Below, piece after piece: positions 32,394 to 43,962 of a stretch of 64,000 nucleotides of DNA. Below the pieces are notes generated by a model that saw only the letters and a list, made by a program, of their open reading frames with translations, did no database searches and was not told the origin of the DNA. The stretch covers positions 34,483,851-34,547,850 of the forward strand of contig CM046453.1 in the NCBI GenBank assembly GCA_025506515.1. The letters are read 5' to 3'. Source of the stretch: Flaveria trinervia (Eukaryota > Streptophyta > Magnoliopsida > Asterales > Asteraceae). The number at the start of each line of letters is the position of its first letter. Within the stretch, counting starts at the first letter, position 1. The translations under genes and the position numbers were made by a program.

Positions 32394-33890
32394 ATGACTA
32401 CTCCTTCTAATGACCCTCACAATACCGTTCCTCAACCAAGCCTCCGATGCTGGTTAGGACTGAGTATAACATATGGCAACGAAGAATGCTTCATCACCTG
32501 TCTGTTAACAGTTCAGGTTGTTGGACATCTGTGGTACATGGTCCACACAAGCCTATGGTGAACAATCCGGAAACCAACCAAATGGTTCCGAAGAAGAAGG
32601 AACAATACTCAGATGAGGATCGAAAACTGTTTGAGATTGATGCTAAAGCGCATGGAATTCTGGCCATGGCACTGCCGAATGAAATCTATTCTGGGCTTAT
32701 GCATCATGAAACTGCTCATGACCTCTGGAATGCATTGAAGGAACAATTTGGTGGAACAGATGAGGTCTTAGCAAACAACAGAGAAATCCTTGCCCAACAA
32801 TATGAGACATTCTCTCATAGGAAGGGTGAGTCACTGACTCAACAGTTTGAGCGTTTTTCCTGTTTGATCTCTGAGCTGAAAATGGTCAAACATGAATACA
32901 CTAATAGTCAGATGAACAACAGATTCCTCAGATCACTGCCTGAGAGATGGGACACATATACCATTGTCCTACGCTCCAGTGCAAATCTGGATAGTCCTAT
33001 CTCTCACCCAACTCCATGGGAAACTGCTTACATTTGAAAGAGAGATAGAGCAGAAAAGGAAACTGGCATCATCAGGAAAGCTCACTGATGACTTTGTACC
33101 AGGAACACTGCCTTGGTTGGTCATGAGTCAGAATATGCTGCATCAGAAAGCAATTATGATGAGCATATAGATTTCTCCTCAAATTCAGATCATGCATTTG
33201 TTAGTGTTGACAGTCAGTCAGGCTGTAATAGTGACAATTTGTGTTTCATTATGGATGATTTAAAGGGTATTGCTGATGATGACTTAGAAGAGATGGATAT
33301 TCTGAGCCAAATGGCCTTGATTAATATCAGATCTCAAAAGTTCTACAAGAGAACTGGTAGGAAATTTCCAGGACTCTCTGGCAAAACCAAAGTTGGTTTT
33401 GACAAGAGTAAGTTGAGGTGTCACAAATGCCACAGGCTTGGACACTTTGCAAGAGAGTGTAGATCATCTGGATCTAACTCCTCTGCACCCTTTGTGACTT
33501 TTCCAAGCAATAGTCCACAAAACAGAGGGCAACATCCTGCTAGTTCTGGTCATCATTCACAACCTATATCTCCTGCATATTTTGTCCCTCAGGGTCCAAT
33601 GTCATATCCATATCCCTGCTATTACATGCCACACCCAAATCCGTTCAAGTTCCTATTGCACAACAACCTCAAGCCCTACCTGAGCCTCTACCATCTCAAT
33701 CATCTCAATCACAACCTCATCACAGCTTCTTCACCCCTGGTATTGTTGACTGGAGCAGTTTACCAGATGATCTCTCTGGTAATGAGCAATTATTTGCTGG
33801 TGATGGTCAACATGGTGGTGAACATCCTTTTGGGAATCTAGCTCTCATGGCCCTGAATCTACTGATAGTTCATGCTCCAATGCATCTTCA
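32394..33890 (+). pseudogene. gag: C3 Gag with CCHC zinc knuckle
   Basis: The likely start is ATG 32394 (MTTPSNDPHN), 215 bp after the PBS. A frameshift near 32440 moves the frame to 32447-33037, which has the Copia Gag signature (LFEIDAKAHGILAMALPNEI, HETAHDLWNALKEQFGG). A second shift near 33015 leads to the 33113-33841 frame with the knuckle CHKCHRLGHFAREC (33419-33460), then a Pro/Ser/Gln-rich tail. Gag packages element RNA. C4 carries the same gene in better agreement with C3 than with B1. Confidence 0.85.
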
Positions 33891-35256
33891 TCACAGGTAA
33901 CCCAGGTATCCTCTGAGGCTAAGGCCAAGCTATGTTCTGAATCTTGCATAGCTGCATTTATCTCTATTAGAGAGGCAAATGTAGCTTTAATAAATCAAAA
34001 TCTAGAGCTTGAGCAAACCCTTTCCAAAAGAAAAGCTGAATATGAGTCTGTCCTTAAGGATAAAGATGATGAGATTTATAAGCTTAAATGCCAATTAAAT
34101 GATGAAAAGGCTAAGCTAGAGGTCATTCTTGAGAACCATAGAGATCTCAAAGAAAAACTTGCAGTTACCCAAGTTGAGTGTGACCGCTGGGTATCATCCT
34201 GCAAGGGATTTGAAATGCTGCTCAGCAAGCAATCTGCTTCGAATGTGAAGTTTGGAATAGGTTACAACCACATTGCACCACCTACAGATTTTACTCCAAA
34301 ACCAATAGTAAATCTGAAGGTGAAAGTAATTTCCAAACCACATCATCATGTGCATCATCCTCAAGTGATCACCCAAAATCACAAGATGAAATCAGTGTTG
34401 ATACCTCAGCAAATCAATTGGCTGATGGGTTAACTACTGATAAGCACATGAAGCTGAGTACTTCAGATGTTGTCCCTCAAAGTACCTCAAGTACTGAAGG
34501 GAAAGTCACAACATCTGAAAAGCATTTCAAATCAGCTGAAATAAAAGGATTAACAACTGCTGATAGAGAACAGCTGAAGAACAAGTCTTCAGTTGTTACA
34601 GATTCTTCAGTACTAACCAAAAGTACTGAAAGGAGGAAAGTACTGAAGGGCACACCTTCAGTAGTTTCCACATCAGCAGTTGATCAATCCCAGATGAAGA
34701 ATAAGCCATCTGAAATATGTGGTAAATTCAATCATCTTTCTGATGAATGTTGGTACAGAAAGGGTTCCAAACTCAACAGAGATAAGCTTATTAAAATCCA
34801 GATAGATGAAATGAAAAATGAGTTTGAGACTAAGTTTGTACCACAGTCATCCAAATCCAAAAAGAAGGATAGGGTTTATCATAAAACAGCTGATAGTGCT
34901 CCTCATGATAAACATCAGACTAAGTCTGTGAATTTAAGGAGGAAATGGTGGGTCACAGGAACTCATCAACACAAGTACTGATATGTCACAAGAGCTGAAA
35001 GCTTTAGCTACAAATCAGACACAACTTGTTATGATGGTTCAACATTTGTTGGGGAGAGTTAACCAACTAGATGCACCTGTGATCAAACCACTGAAAAGGC
35101 ATTCCAAGCCCAAATCCAAGGAATCCATTTCAGCACCATCTCCTTCTTCATCAGCTGTTAATCATAAGAAACAAGTTATGGTTAAATCTGTTGATGAAAA
35201 CAGACCCAAAACCAAAAAGGTTTGGGTCTCAAAACCTAACTAGTTCTTTATGATGA
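33891..35256 (+). pseudogene. C3 gag-protease linker: coiled coil and second zinc knuckle
   Basis: Codons at about 33980-34250 encode a long heptad-like, Glu/Lys/Leu-rich segment (LEQTLSKRKAEYESVLKDKD), a coiled-coil candidate. Frame 34418-34981 carries SEICGKFNHLSDECWYRKG. This second knuckle has Ser at the first Cys position, while C4 retains CEVCGLFNHLTDDC. Frame 34983-35243 adds VMMVQHLLGRVNQLDAP and a basic tail before the protease. Such a long spacer with an extra knuckle is unusual for Copia and is shared with B1. Confidence 0.72.
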
Positions 35257-35626
35257 ATGCAGGGTTCTTCAGCATGCCAAAGGAGCATCTGGTATGTAGA
35301 CAGTGGAGGATCTATGCATATGACTGGGAGCAGTTCTCTTCTTAATGACTACTCTCAAGGAAAGAAGGGATTTGTTTCATTGGAAATGATGCCAATGGTT
35401 ACATCATCGGGAAAGGATATGTGTCTAATGGACAAATCAGGTTTGATGATGTTAACCATGCGGAGAATCTCAAGTATAATCTGCTGAGTGTCAGTCAGAT
35501 GTGTGATAAAGGGCATGTTGCACTTTTCACAAGCCAGAACTGCAGGATTCTGTCTTCCCAAGTTCTGAGGCTGATTGACAAGGTATTGGATGACATACTC
35601 TCCTGAAGGCCAACAGGATTGGAAGA
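35257..35626 (+). pseudogene. pol: C3 pol: aspartic protease
   Basis: SIWYVDSGGSMHMTG gives the Asp-Ser-Gly active site, with NLKYNLLSVSQMCDKGH marking the C-terminal part in another frame (35421-35606). Single-base losses near 35383 and 35600 break the gene. Confidence 0.82.
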
Positions 35627-36457
35627 GTGTATGCCTTGGATTTGTCAAAGAAGATTGATTTGAAGGGTCATCCTTGCCTGTTCTCCAAAGCCTCTCCTCA
35701 GGAATCTAAACTGTGGCATAGAAGGCTGGGTCATGTTAATCTCAAAAACATGAATCAGCTGATCCACAATAGTTTAGTGAGAGGTCTACCAATAAAGGAG
35801 TTCCACTGTGATGAAACCTGCACTGCTTGTTTGAAAGGAAAACACACAAAGTCTCATTCCCTCCTATTGAAGAACCTAAGTCACACTGCCTGCTTGCAGT
35901 TACTGCACATGGATCTATTTGGTCCTGTGAGAGTGATGAGCATGGCAAAGAAGAAATACTGTCTGGTAATTGTGGATGATTACTCCAGATTTGTATGGAC
36001 TTTCTTCTTGCATTCAAAGGATGAGGTTGCTCAGACGATTATAAACTTTGTGTTGTATGTTGAGAAGCAGTATTCCCTATCAGTCAAGTGTATAAGGAGT
36101 GATAATGGAACTGAATTCAGAAACCATACACTTGATGATTTTTATCTATCAAAAGGAATCAAGAGGCAGTTTAGCATCCCAAGGACTCCAGAACAAAATG
36201 GAGTAGTGGAGAGAAAGAACAGGACCCTAATTGAAGCTGCAAGGTCTATGTTGGCTGACTCTGGTTTGCCATTGACCTTTTGGGCTGAAGCTGTTAACAC
36301 AGCTTGCTATGTGCAGAATAGAGTATTAGTAAATCAGAGGTTGATGAAGACTCCATATGAAGTTCTACATCATTTGGCTCCTCTAATTTCATTCTTCAAA
36401 CGCCTTTGGGTGTCCTTGTTTCATTCTCAACACAAAGGATCAACTCCACAAATTTGA
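35627..36457 (+). CDS. pol: C3 pol: GAG-pre-integrase and integrase core (276-codon open frame)
   Basis: Starts in the GAG-pre-integrase region (LWHRRLGHVNLKNMNQL, CTACLKGK). It contains the full integrase core with Asp in HMDLFGPVRVM, Asp in IRSDNGTEF and Glu in EQNGVVERKNRTL. An indel near 36400 shifts the end away from the FILNTKD-type continuation, so the integrase C-terminal domain lies in another frame (about 36430-36540). The ATG is internal to the polyprotein. Confidence 0.83.
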   Translation: MYALDLSKKIDLKGHPCLFSKASPQESKLWHRRLGHVNLKNMNQLIHNSLVRGLPIKEFHCDETCTACLKGKHTKSHSLLLKNLSHTACLQLLHMDLFGPVRVMSMAKKKYCLVIVDDYSRFVWTFFLHSKDEVAQTIINFVLYVEKQYSLSVKCIRSDNGTEFRNHTLDDFYLSKGIKRQFSIPRTPEQNGVVERKNRTLIEAARSMLADSGLPLTFWAEAVNTACYVQNRVLVNQRLMKTPYEVLHHLAPLISFFKRLWVSLFHSQHKGSTPQI

Positions 36458-38578
36458 TCCTAAGGTGGATGCAGGGTATTTTGTAGGTTATTCATCCACA
36501 TGCAAGGCTTACAGGGTCTTCAACTGCAGAACAAAGATAGTTGAAGAACCTTGCATGTGAAATTCAATGAATCTCCTAAGGATAAAATTCCACAAAACCC
36601 TGTGGAGTTGTTTGATCTGGACATACTGCAATATGTTCCTTATCAATCTCCAGCTGTTGCAGATCATGTGGATAAATCATCTTCTGCAGCAAGTCTTCCA
36701 CCTGGTGGTACTGAAGATGATGATGATATCAGTACTCACCTTTTCAAGTTTAGTGACCAACTGCCTGAGTCTGCTAAACTTGATGTTCCTGTAGCTTCTG
36801 TAGCTCCATCCACAACAAATGCTGATGAGATTTCTGACTCCTCTACATCATTTGACTTGCCATCTAATACTTGGTTTCAAGAATCTGGATCACCATCTGC
36901 TGCTGAACCGCTACAAACACTTGCACTGATCTTATAGTATACCAAGAGCTGAAGAATCACCCCATGTCTCAAATCATTGGTGATATCAATGCTGGTGTCT
37001 CAACCAGAAGTCAATTGTCTAACTTCTGCTTCTATGCTCTCTTCATCAGTCAGCTAGAGCCAAAGAACTATCATGTTGCTTTGAGAGACAATGGATGGGT
37101 TGAAGCCATGCAGCTTGAGCTACTTCAGTTCAAAAAGCAGCAAGTGTGGGAACTGGTTCCTCTACCCCCAGGTAAGTGTGCAATAGGCACTAAATGGGTG
37201 TTTAGGAATAAAACTGATGAAAATGGGCTTATTGTCAAGAACAAGGCTAGACTGGTTGTACAAGGGTTTTCACAAGAAGAAGGTATTGATTATGATGAAA
37301 CCTTTGCCCCTGTAGCCAGACTAGAGGCAATTAGATTGTTCTTAGCCTATGCTGCATTCCACAATCTTAAAGTTTTTCAAATGGATGTCAAAAGTGCATT
37401 TTTATATGGTAAAATAAAAGAAGAGGTTTATGTGTGTCAACCACCAGGTTTTGAGGACAATAAACATCCTGATTGGGTATAAACTTGATAAGGCTCTTTA
37501 TGGGTTGAAGCAAGCTCCTAGAGCCTGGTATGAAACACTTTCAAATTTTCTTCTTAACAATAATTTCACTAGAGGCTCCATAGATAAAACTTTGTTTATT
37601 AAGAAAGTGGATCAGCATAAGCTACTTGTTCAATTTATGTTGATGATATTATTTTTGCATCCTCTGATCCCCAGTTGTGTGATGATTTTACAAGTTTAAT
37701 GAAACAAAAGTTTGAAATGAGTGCAATGGGAGAATTACAGTTCTTTCTAGGCTTGCAAATCAAACAAAAGGCTGATGGAACCTTTATTCATCATCAAAAT
37801 ATACAAAAGATCTTTTGAATAAGTTTGATTTACAAAATTGTAAGCCCTGTTCTACTCCCATGTGCAACACCACACAACTGGATGCAGATCAGAAAGGTAA
37901 AGCTGTTGATGAAACACTTTACAGATGTATGATTGGGTCCTTGATGTACTTAATAGCTTCTAGACCAGATATCATGTTTGCAACTTGTGTTTGTGCTAGA
38001 TTTCAGGCTGCTCCTAAAGAGTCTCATTTGATTGCAGTCAAGAGGATCTTTAGATATCTGCAAGGTACACAATCTCTAGGTCTTTGGTATTCCACTGGAC
38101 ACTCATGCAAATTAGTTGCTTTTTCTGATAGTGACTATGCAGGGTGTAAGTTAACAGAAAGTCAACTTCTGGTGGATGTCAATTCCTAGGCAACTGTTTG
38201 ATTTCTTAGCAGAGTAAGAAACAAACATCTGTTGCTACATCCACTGCTGAAGCAGAGTACATTGCTGCTGCAAGTTGTACATCTCAGGTACTCTGGCTTC
38301 AGAACCAATTATTGGATTATGGCATTACAGAGACTAAGACTCCATTATTAATGGATAGTGCTTCAGCTCTGTGCATTGTCAAGAATCCAGTCCAGCACTC
38401 TAGGACCAAACATATAGAGATCAGACACCATTTTATTAGGGATTGTTTTGAAAAAGGTCTGATTGATCCAAAGTTTGTGCCTAGTGCTGATGAGCTTGCA
38501 GATATATTTACTAAGCCTTTGGATAGTTCAACTTTCCAAAACCTTGTGTTAAGGCTTGGTATGCTGCAGCTAGAATAA
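36458..38578 (+). pseudogene. pol: C3 pol: integrase C-terminus, reverse transcriptase and RNase H
   Basis: Frames in order: 36551-36937 acidic linker (DLDILQYVPYQS); 36964-37482 RT entry and fingers/palm (NGWVEAMQLELLQFKKQQ, VFQMDVKSAFLYGKIKEEVY); 37430-37699 (LYGLKQAPRAWYETL); 37815-38189 (MIGSLMYLIASRPDIMFA, SDSDYAGC); 38312-38578 RNase H end (MDSASALCIVKNP, KHIEIRHHFIRD, LADIFTKPLD). The catalytic YVDD region near 37635 has lost a base. A TGG-to-TAG change is visible near 38209 (TTCTTAGCAG). The stop is at 38576-38578. Confidence 0.85.
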
Positions 38579-39126
38579 GTGATAACTACTGATGATCTCA
38601 GTAAACAAGTACTGATGATCATTAGTAAACATGTCACAAATATGTACTAATTCTGTTAAAAGAAACTGATGCAGTTACAACTACTGATGTAGTTATAACT
38701 CTGATGTCAGTAAAAACAGATAAGTAATGTCCTATGAAACAACTGAAATCAGCTAAAAAGTCTGATGAGTAAGTGTTGAGGACAGTATGAAACAGCTGAA
38801 AAGCTAAGAATTGACGAAAACTACTGATGAGAATTTTCACTTCAGTCGTTTCCACAAACTGCTGTTTCACTCTAAACAGCTGATGACAAAACCATGTCTT
38901 CAGTAGTTTCACAACTACTGATGACTAATACCAAGTCCTCAGTTGTTTACAACAGCTGAAGACAAAACCAAGGTTTTCAGTAGTTTCACAACTACTGATG
39001 ACTAAAACCAAGTCTTCAGTTGTTTTCAAACGTCTGATAGTTAAAACCAAGTCTTCAGTTGTTTTCATAACAACTGATGCCAACACCAACACTTTCAGTC
39101 GTTTTCTTTTCAGCCTTTTCTTAACC
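38579..39126 (+). repeat. C3 spacer with dyad repeats upstream of the accessory gene
   Basis: It is organised like the C2 spacer (CAGTAGTTTCACAACTACTG every ~55 bp, ACAGCTGA and TCAGTTGTT variants) although the sequence has diverged. It is shorter than in C2 and C4. It ends at the TATA box. Confidence 0.68.
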
Positions 39127-39134
39127 TATAAATA
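39127..39134 (+). promoter_or_regulatory. TATA box of the C3 accessory gene
   Basis: TATAAATA in AACCTATAAATACCTG, 64 bp before the ATG at 39191, which has the strong plant context ACAATGGCG. Flanking bases differ from C1, C2 and C4 but the octamer is unchanged. Confidence 0.7.
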
Positions 39135-39190
39135 CCTGCACTTATAGCCAAACGTTTCATTAGCCGTTTTCAAACCTTTCTCTCTCAACA

Positions 39191-42100
39191 ATGGCGACCA
39201 TGAAACTCAAACCCCGACACAACTGTGTTGCCTACCTTTCGAAATCGGCTTTCTGGAACAAGTTTGACACTGCCATCGATCTTATGGTGGATTCCCCATA
39301 CAGAACAGCCTTTCTTCTGAATCCTACCATATATCCTGACTCCTTATCCCAGTTCTGGACCAACGTCTCTGTAATAACTGGTGAGAATGATAGACAAATC
39401 ACTCTCCAGTCGTTGGTGAACCAGAAACAGGTGCTCATCACCCCCGACATCATTCGCAAAACCCTAAATTTGCATGATGGCACCTATCCTAAAGAATACC
39501 CGAAAGGCACCACTGATATGTCTTTTATCCATAACGGGTATGAAGGCGACTTAAGTGCTACAACCATACTTAAAAAGCACTTCCATGATGCTGAACGACT
39601 TATCTTTCATATGGTGAATGTCTGCCTTGCATCAAAGACATCTTCTTGGGATCAGATGTCTTCCCGATGGCAACAGGTATTGTACTCTATCCTTGAACGC
39701 CAAAATCTAAATTTTTCTGAGATAGTGTTCATGGAACTAAAGGATCTGGCTCAGAAACCTGTGGCAAACAGATGGATACTTTATCCCAGGTTTCTGATGG
39801 CCATAATTTTGAATCAATTAAAATCTGATGGCCTTGTTGGTCTTGGAGTCCCTGCTCCAGCTGTTTTAGCTGAGGTATACTCCCGACATAACTCAGACCC
39901 TACTCTTAAAAGGGCTGCCCGGATGCTAAAACCCAAGCAGAGGGAACCCACAGCCTCCACTTCCAGATCCAAAGTCCCCACCAAACCCAAATCCAAAAAG
40001 CCCAAAAAGGCTACTCAGGGAGATGAGTCCCCTGAGGATGCCCCTGTACCACAAACACAGGAAATACATACTGGTTATAACCCCCCAGTTATGTCCAAGA
40101 CTCAACCTGCTGAAGCCGCACAGGTATCCTCTCAACAGGATCCTGTTGCAACCACAATTGGGGATCCCACATTTCTGGAACCTATCTCAATTGAGAGGGT
40201 TACCATTGAAGAGCACCTCTCACCCCGGGTGCAATCTGCTTCAGACCAATCTCCACATGCAACCGCCCCTCAAAGCCCAACACTGATAGTTGCTAAAGTG
40301 CTGAGTCAGTTGCATTCCTCACCCCCTCCCCAGAAACCACTTACCACTGGGAATACCTCAACTATTGAGGGGGAGGACCAAAATGCTTCTGATAACCCAC
40401 AGCACAGGGGTTACAATGTTCAATCTCCAAGTGTAGAAACGGAGGTTAGAACATCTGGTAAGGCTGCCACTTCTACTGATTCAGCAAATGATCAGGATGA
40501 AGTTGGTAACATCCATAAGACCTTACCAGAGGCAACTGCCAATGAAGGACACAGTCCTGAGGCAGGAAGTCCCCAGTACCAAGAACAAGGGGCACATGCT
40601 TCTACTGATCTACACTCAGAGCATGTACATCCTGATTCAATCAGGAGGTCAGGTGATTCAGCACAACTGATGATGACCTGGGCTTTTTCTATGATGTATT
40701 AGCCCATAATACCATCCTTGAGACTGAGGTGAGCAGACTCAAAGAGTTGTTAGCCAAAATGTCTCAGGATCAAAGTCCATCTACCTCACAAACCCCACAG
40801 ATGGCACCTTCCATTGAAGGTTCCCCAAACACTGAGCCTACACACTAACTGAGCCACCAGCCACTACTTTTGGCACCACCTCTCAGGGACAGAACCCCTC
40901 TGAGCAGATGGTTGCTATCTTTCAAAACTCCTTACCTCTCATCACTCCCATCATCACTGACATAGTGCATAAAGCCATTGATGAGAGGATATCCTCAAAT
41001 CTACAAACCCTCATTGATGATGCTGTTCACAAATCTCTTTCTGCCTTTCAAGCCCCTGATCCCAATGCAACCAAAAAGGGGAGACTTCCAAGTCTAAGGC
41101 AGTGAAAGAAAAGAAAAGAAAAAGAGTTGATGATGAGAAAGAACCTGCAAAAGAGAAGGAGGTGGAGAAAGAACTGATCTCAGAACAGCTGATCACATAT
41201 AAAAGAAAGAAAAGTGCTGAGTCAAAAGCTGATGAAGATAAATCCTTAGAAGATCTTGTCAAAGATGCTGATGAAGCTCACAGCAGATCCATGGATAAAA
41301 TTATAGATCAGCTCTTTCGACAAGGTCATGACACAGCCACACTAGACACTGAGATCAGAAGGCTGGAAATAGAAGAGATTCAAGCTAGATGGGCGGTTAT
41401 AGTGTGTTGGAAAGGGAAAGATTGGAGATAATGATCAGATTCATTGCCAAATACCTTGGAAGATCATTGATAGAGATAAAGGCTGGTCCAGAGACAGTAT
41501 CTTGGAGATAACCAAGAAAATCTGCTCTGCTGGAGGCTATAATAAAGGGTTGATCATCGAAGCACTGGATGGAGAACAGGTGCAGGGAAGAGAACTGAAA
41601 TGGCAAAGCTCTCCAAAGCCAAACTCACCACCAAAATGCTAAGTCAGTCTTCTCACACTCCCACTCAAACACAACCCTTATCTCTAAAATCTCCCAAATC
41701 TATCCCTAAACCAAAGCCACCCACAACTCAACCCACAAAACCAATCCCTTTACCCCAAAAACCACCTCAAACCTTACCCAGTGATGCACCCAGAAGGAGG
41801 AGAAGGGTGTTGAGGGTAGAAGAAGATGAAGAAGAGGATGATGATGATGATAGTCTGCCAATCTCTGCTGTTCTCAAACTCAAATCACCTGAGCACAGAA
41901 GTCAACAAGTGATTACTCCTGACTTGCAAATGCAGATGGTGAAGGTAAAGATTGAAGAAGCAGAACAGCAGAAACAGCACGATGAGAAGTTTCTCAAGAT
42001 GGTTGATAAGGATTTCCCTCAGTCCTCATCCATTCAAGAAATGAAGAAACAGGCTCTGAGGCTGTACACTCTTAGACATACTTTTCAACATCAAAAAGAA

Positions 42101-42574
42101 AGAGTGCGGATCTGGCCAGACCCCAGGGTAAGTTCTAGAATTCATAAGAAGAATATACCAAGTAGATATCATGGCCAAGTGAAGAAGACCTTGAATGCTG
42201 CAATTACATTGGCCATGGTAGTCTCACCCTGGGAAATCATTGAAGAATTCAAGAGAGCTCACAAATCCAAGACAACCCCTCAATCTATTCTTGAGAACAA
42301 AATGATCAAGAAGGGGTTGTTATACAAAAGACTTGAAGATCTTCAGAAGAGTGAACTCCAGTTGTTGCTTGAAGGCTCTCACCCTGATGAATTTGCTTAT
42401 AGAGAGATAACAACTGTGGAGTTGAAAAATGGAAAGACAGTGAGATACCTGTCTGAGTATTATGGCCCAGAGTTCTTCTTCGAGGGAGAAGCAGAAGAAC
42501 TCACCAAGGAGGAACAAGTTGTTCTCCTTGAGGCCTATGCTAGTGAGTCTTATAGACTCATTAATGGGAATTAG
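39191..42574 (+). pseudogene. Accessory gene of the C-family Copia element, C3 copy (diverged)
   Basis: Frame 39191-40702 (503 codons) holds the N-terminal globular part (CVAYLSKSAFWNKFDTAIDL, QFWTNVSVITGEN, ILYPRFLMAII) and the Pro/Ser/Thr-rich linker with KPKSKKPKKAT. A -1 shift near 40664 ends it. The same frame reopens at 41102-41431 (KEKKRKR, KRKKSAESKADEDKSLEDL) and again at 41600-42574 (324 codons: TPTQTQP linker, RRRRRVLRVEEDEEEDDDDD, C-terminal block RVRIWPDPRVSSRIHKK to YRLINGN). Domain order matches C1 and C2 although many residues differ. That conservation argues for selection on the protein in the family. Function is unknown. Confidence 0.82.
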
Positions 42575-42592
42575 GTTTCATGGTTGGGATAA

Positions 42593-42623
42593 GACTCTGT
42601 GTTCAGTTCCCCAAAACAGAGTT
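42593..42623 (+). other. Conserved stem-loop in the C3 accessory 3' UTR
   Basis: Arms GACTCTGT and ACAGAGTT (one end pair changed), loop GTTCAGTTCCCCAAA. Same distance from the stop codon as in C1, C2 and C4 within a few bases. Confidence 0.62.
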
Positions 42624-42744
42624 CCCTTCCATACTTAGCCAATCAAAAGATTAGAAACCTTTTCCCGGCCTGTGCTTAACTGATTACCTCTGAAGCTGAT
42701 CAAGAGGGTGTTTCTGCCAAGAATAAGTGGGATCATCAATAAGT

Positions 42745-42824
42745 TTAGAGGTTTTGGCTGCATTGGTTCAGGGGGAGTTTGTTGGACCAAAAGAACCAAT
42801 GAGCCTGATCAGAAAAACCTCTAA
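42745..42824 (+). other. C3 polypurine tract within an inverted repeat spanning the LTR start
   Basis: The left arm 42745-42769 and right arm 42793-42824 are complementary in two blocks (TTAGAGGTTTT/AAAACCTCTAA and CATTGGTTC/GAACCAATG). The loop holds AGGGGGAGTT and the LTR start at 42780. Confidence 0.75.
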
Positions 42825-43605
42825 GTCCCACAGACATTACAACTGCTGAAGAAGATCACAACAGCTGAAGACATCAGCTGATTACAAGGTCTGAAGACAA
42901 AGTCTGAAGACAAGACTGAGACTACTACTGAAGACAAAGTCTGAAAGTAAAGAACTGAAGACAAAGTCTGAAGCTATCACTGAAGACAAAGTCTGAAAGT
43001 AAAGTACTGAAGACAAAGTCTGAAGCTATCAGCTGAAGACAAAGTCTGAAAGTAAAAGTCTGAAGAACAAAGTCTGAAGAACAAGACTGAAGACAAGACT
43101 GAAGACCAAAGTGATCAGTAGTTTCACAACAGCTGAAGTATTACTTCAGTAGTTGTCACACAGCTGAAGTATTAACTTCAGTAGTTGTGATGGTTTCCTT
43201 TCAGTACTTGTATTTACTTTTCAGTAGTTATAGTTTCAGTAGTTTAGTTTCAGTATTTTATGTTTCTTGTACTTAGCATTCTCTGAGATGTAATCAGTAG
43301 TTGAGAACATTCTCAGTAGTTTGCATAGTTTCAGTAGTTTGAATAATTCTGTTAGATGTCACTATCAAGTGACATCAGCAGACGTCACATATCCTATATA
43401 AGGAATGTTGACCTAATTGTAAAGTGTGACATTGAGCCACCACGAAAGCATATGAATGAAATATCTCTTTTGCAGAATTCTCTTTTCTATAACCATTTAC
43501 TGTTACATTGAATATCAATTGTGTTCTTGTGAATTGTTTAATTCGTTGTTCGAATTCCGCTGCAATACTCTCTAATTAATCAAACTTAGATCACTGATCC
43601 TAACA
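42780..43605 (+). repeat. C3 3' LTR
   Basis: 826 bp, TGTTGGACCAAAAG...GATCCTAACA. Compared with the 5' LTR it has a duplicated CAGCTGAAGTATTA..CTTCAGTAGTTGT unit at about 43129-43190 and scattered short indels. Confidence 0.93.
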
Positions 43606-43932
43606 CATTTCCGAATCGTTGCTCAATTAGTAGGGTGGCCTATAGACTGACTACCAGATGAGTTAAGTTGGATTTCACCCGACATTCCTGTATCTCATCT
43701 GAGAAAGTGTTTAGCATATGAAGATATGATTGTTCCCCTGGATAGGCAGTACATGAACGCTCAATTATGTGGAGGGCAAGCAGTGGCAATCATCGATCGA
43801 AAGAGAAGAACTGAAAATAAAGTGGTTCCTCTTTGTGCGTGGTACAGTGGAAGCACAAAAAGGGATCCGTCTATGTTGGAGACTGAAGAAGAAATAAGAC
43901 AGCACTACCACCACGTTTGTCGAGAATCATAG
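43606..43932 (+). pseudogene. pol: G1 pol: integrase C-terminal tail after the C3 insertion
   Basis: It begins with the second CATTT copy. Codons give VSHLRKCLAYEDMIVPLD, then GGQAVAIIDRKRRTENKVV and ETEEEIRQHYHHVC, the usual end of plant Gypsy integrases that lead into a chromodomain-like tail. A TGA near 43651 interrupts it. The open part is 43726-43932, ending TAG. Confidence 0.78.
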
Positions 43933-43950
43933 GTTTCAGGGACAAAACCT

Positions 43951-43962
43951 ATTGAAGGGGGG
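43951..43962 (+). other. G1 polypurine tract
   Basis: ATTGAAGGGGGG directly precedes the LTR start TGACTTGTACACC. It lies 18 bp after the pol stop. Confidence 0.82.

Larger units (their letters stand above)
31371..43605 (+). mobile_element. C3: complete C-family Copia element
   Basis: LTRs at 31371-32164 and 42780-43605, PBS, polypurine tract and flanking duplication CATTT (31366-31370, 43606-43610) define a complete 12.2-kb insertion. The order is gag, long linker with second knuckle, PR-IN, RT-RH, repeat spacer, accessory gene. It is more diverged from C1, C2 and C4 than they are from each other (its accessory protein starts MATMKLKPRHNC). LTR differences are mostly short indels, plus a ~30-bp unit duplicated in the 3' LTR. 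The target is the integrase C-terminal codons of G1. Confidence 0.93.

Noticed and set aside
39191..42574. Accessory gene as a captured host gene
   Set aside because: It is present in all four C copies at the same position with the same domain order, so it belongs to the element family. No intron-like host structure or recognisable host domain is seen. A very old capture cannot be excluded.
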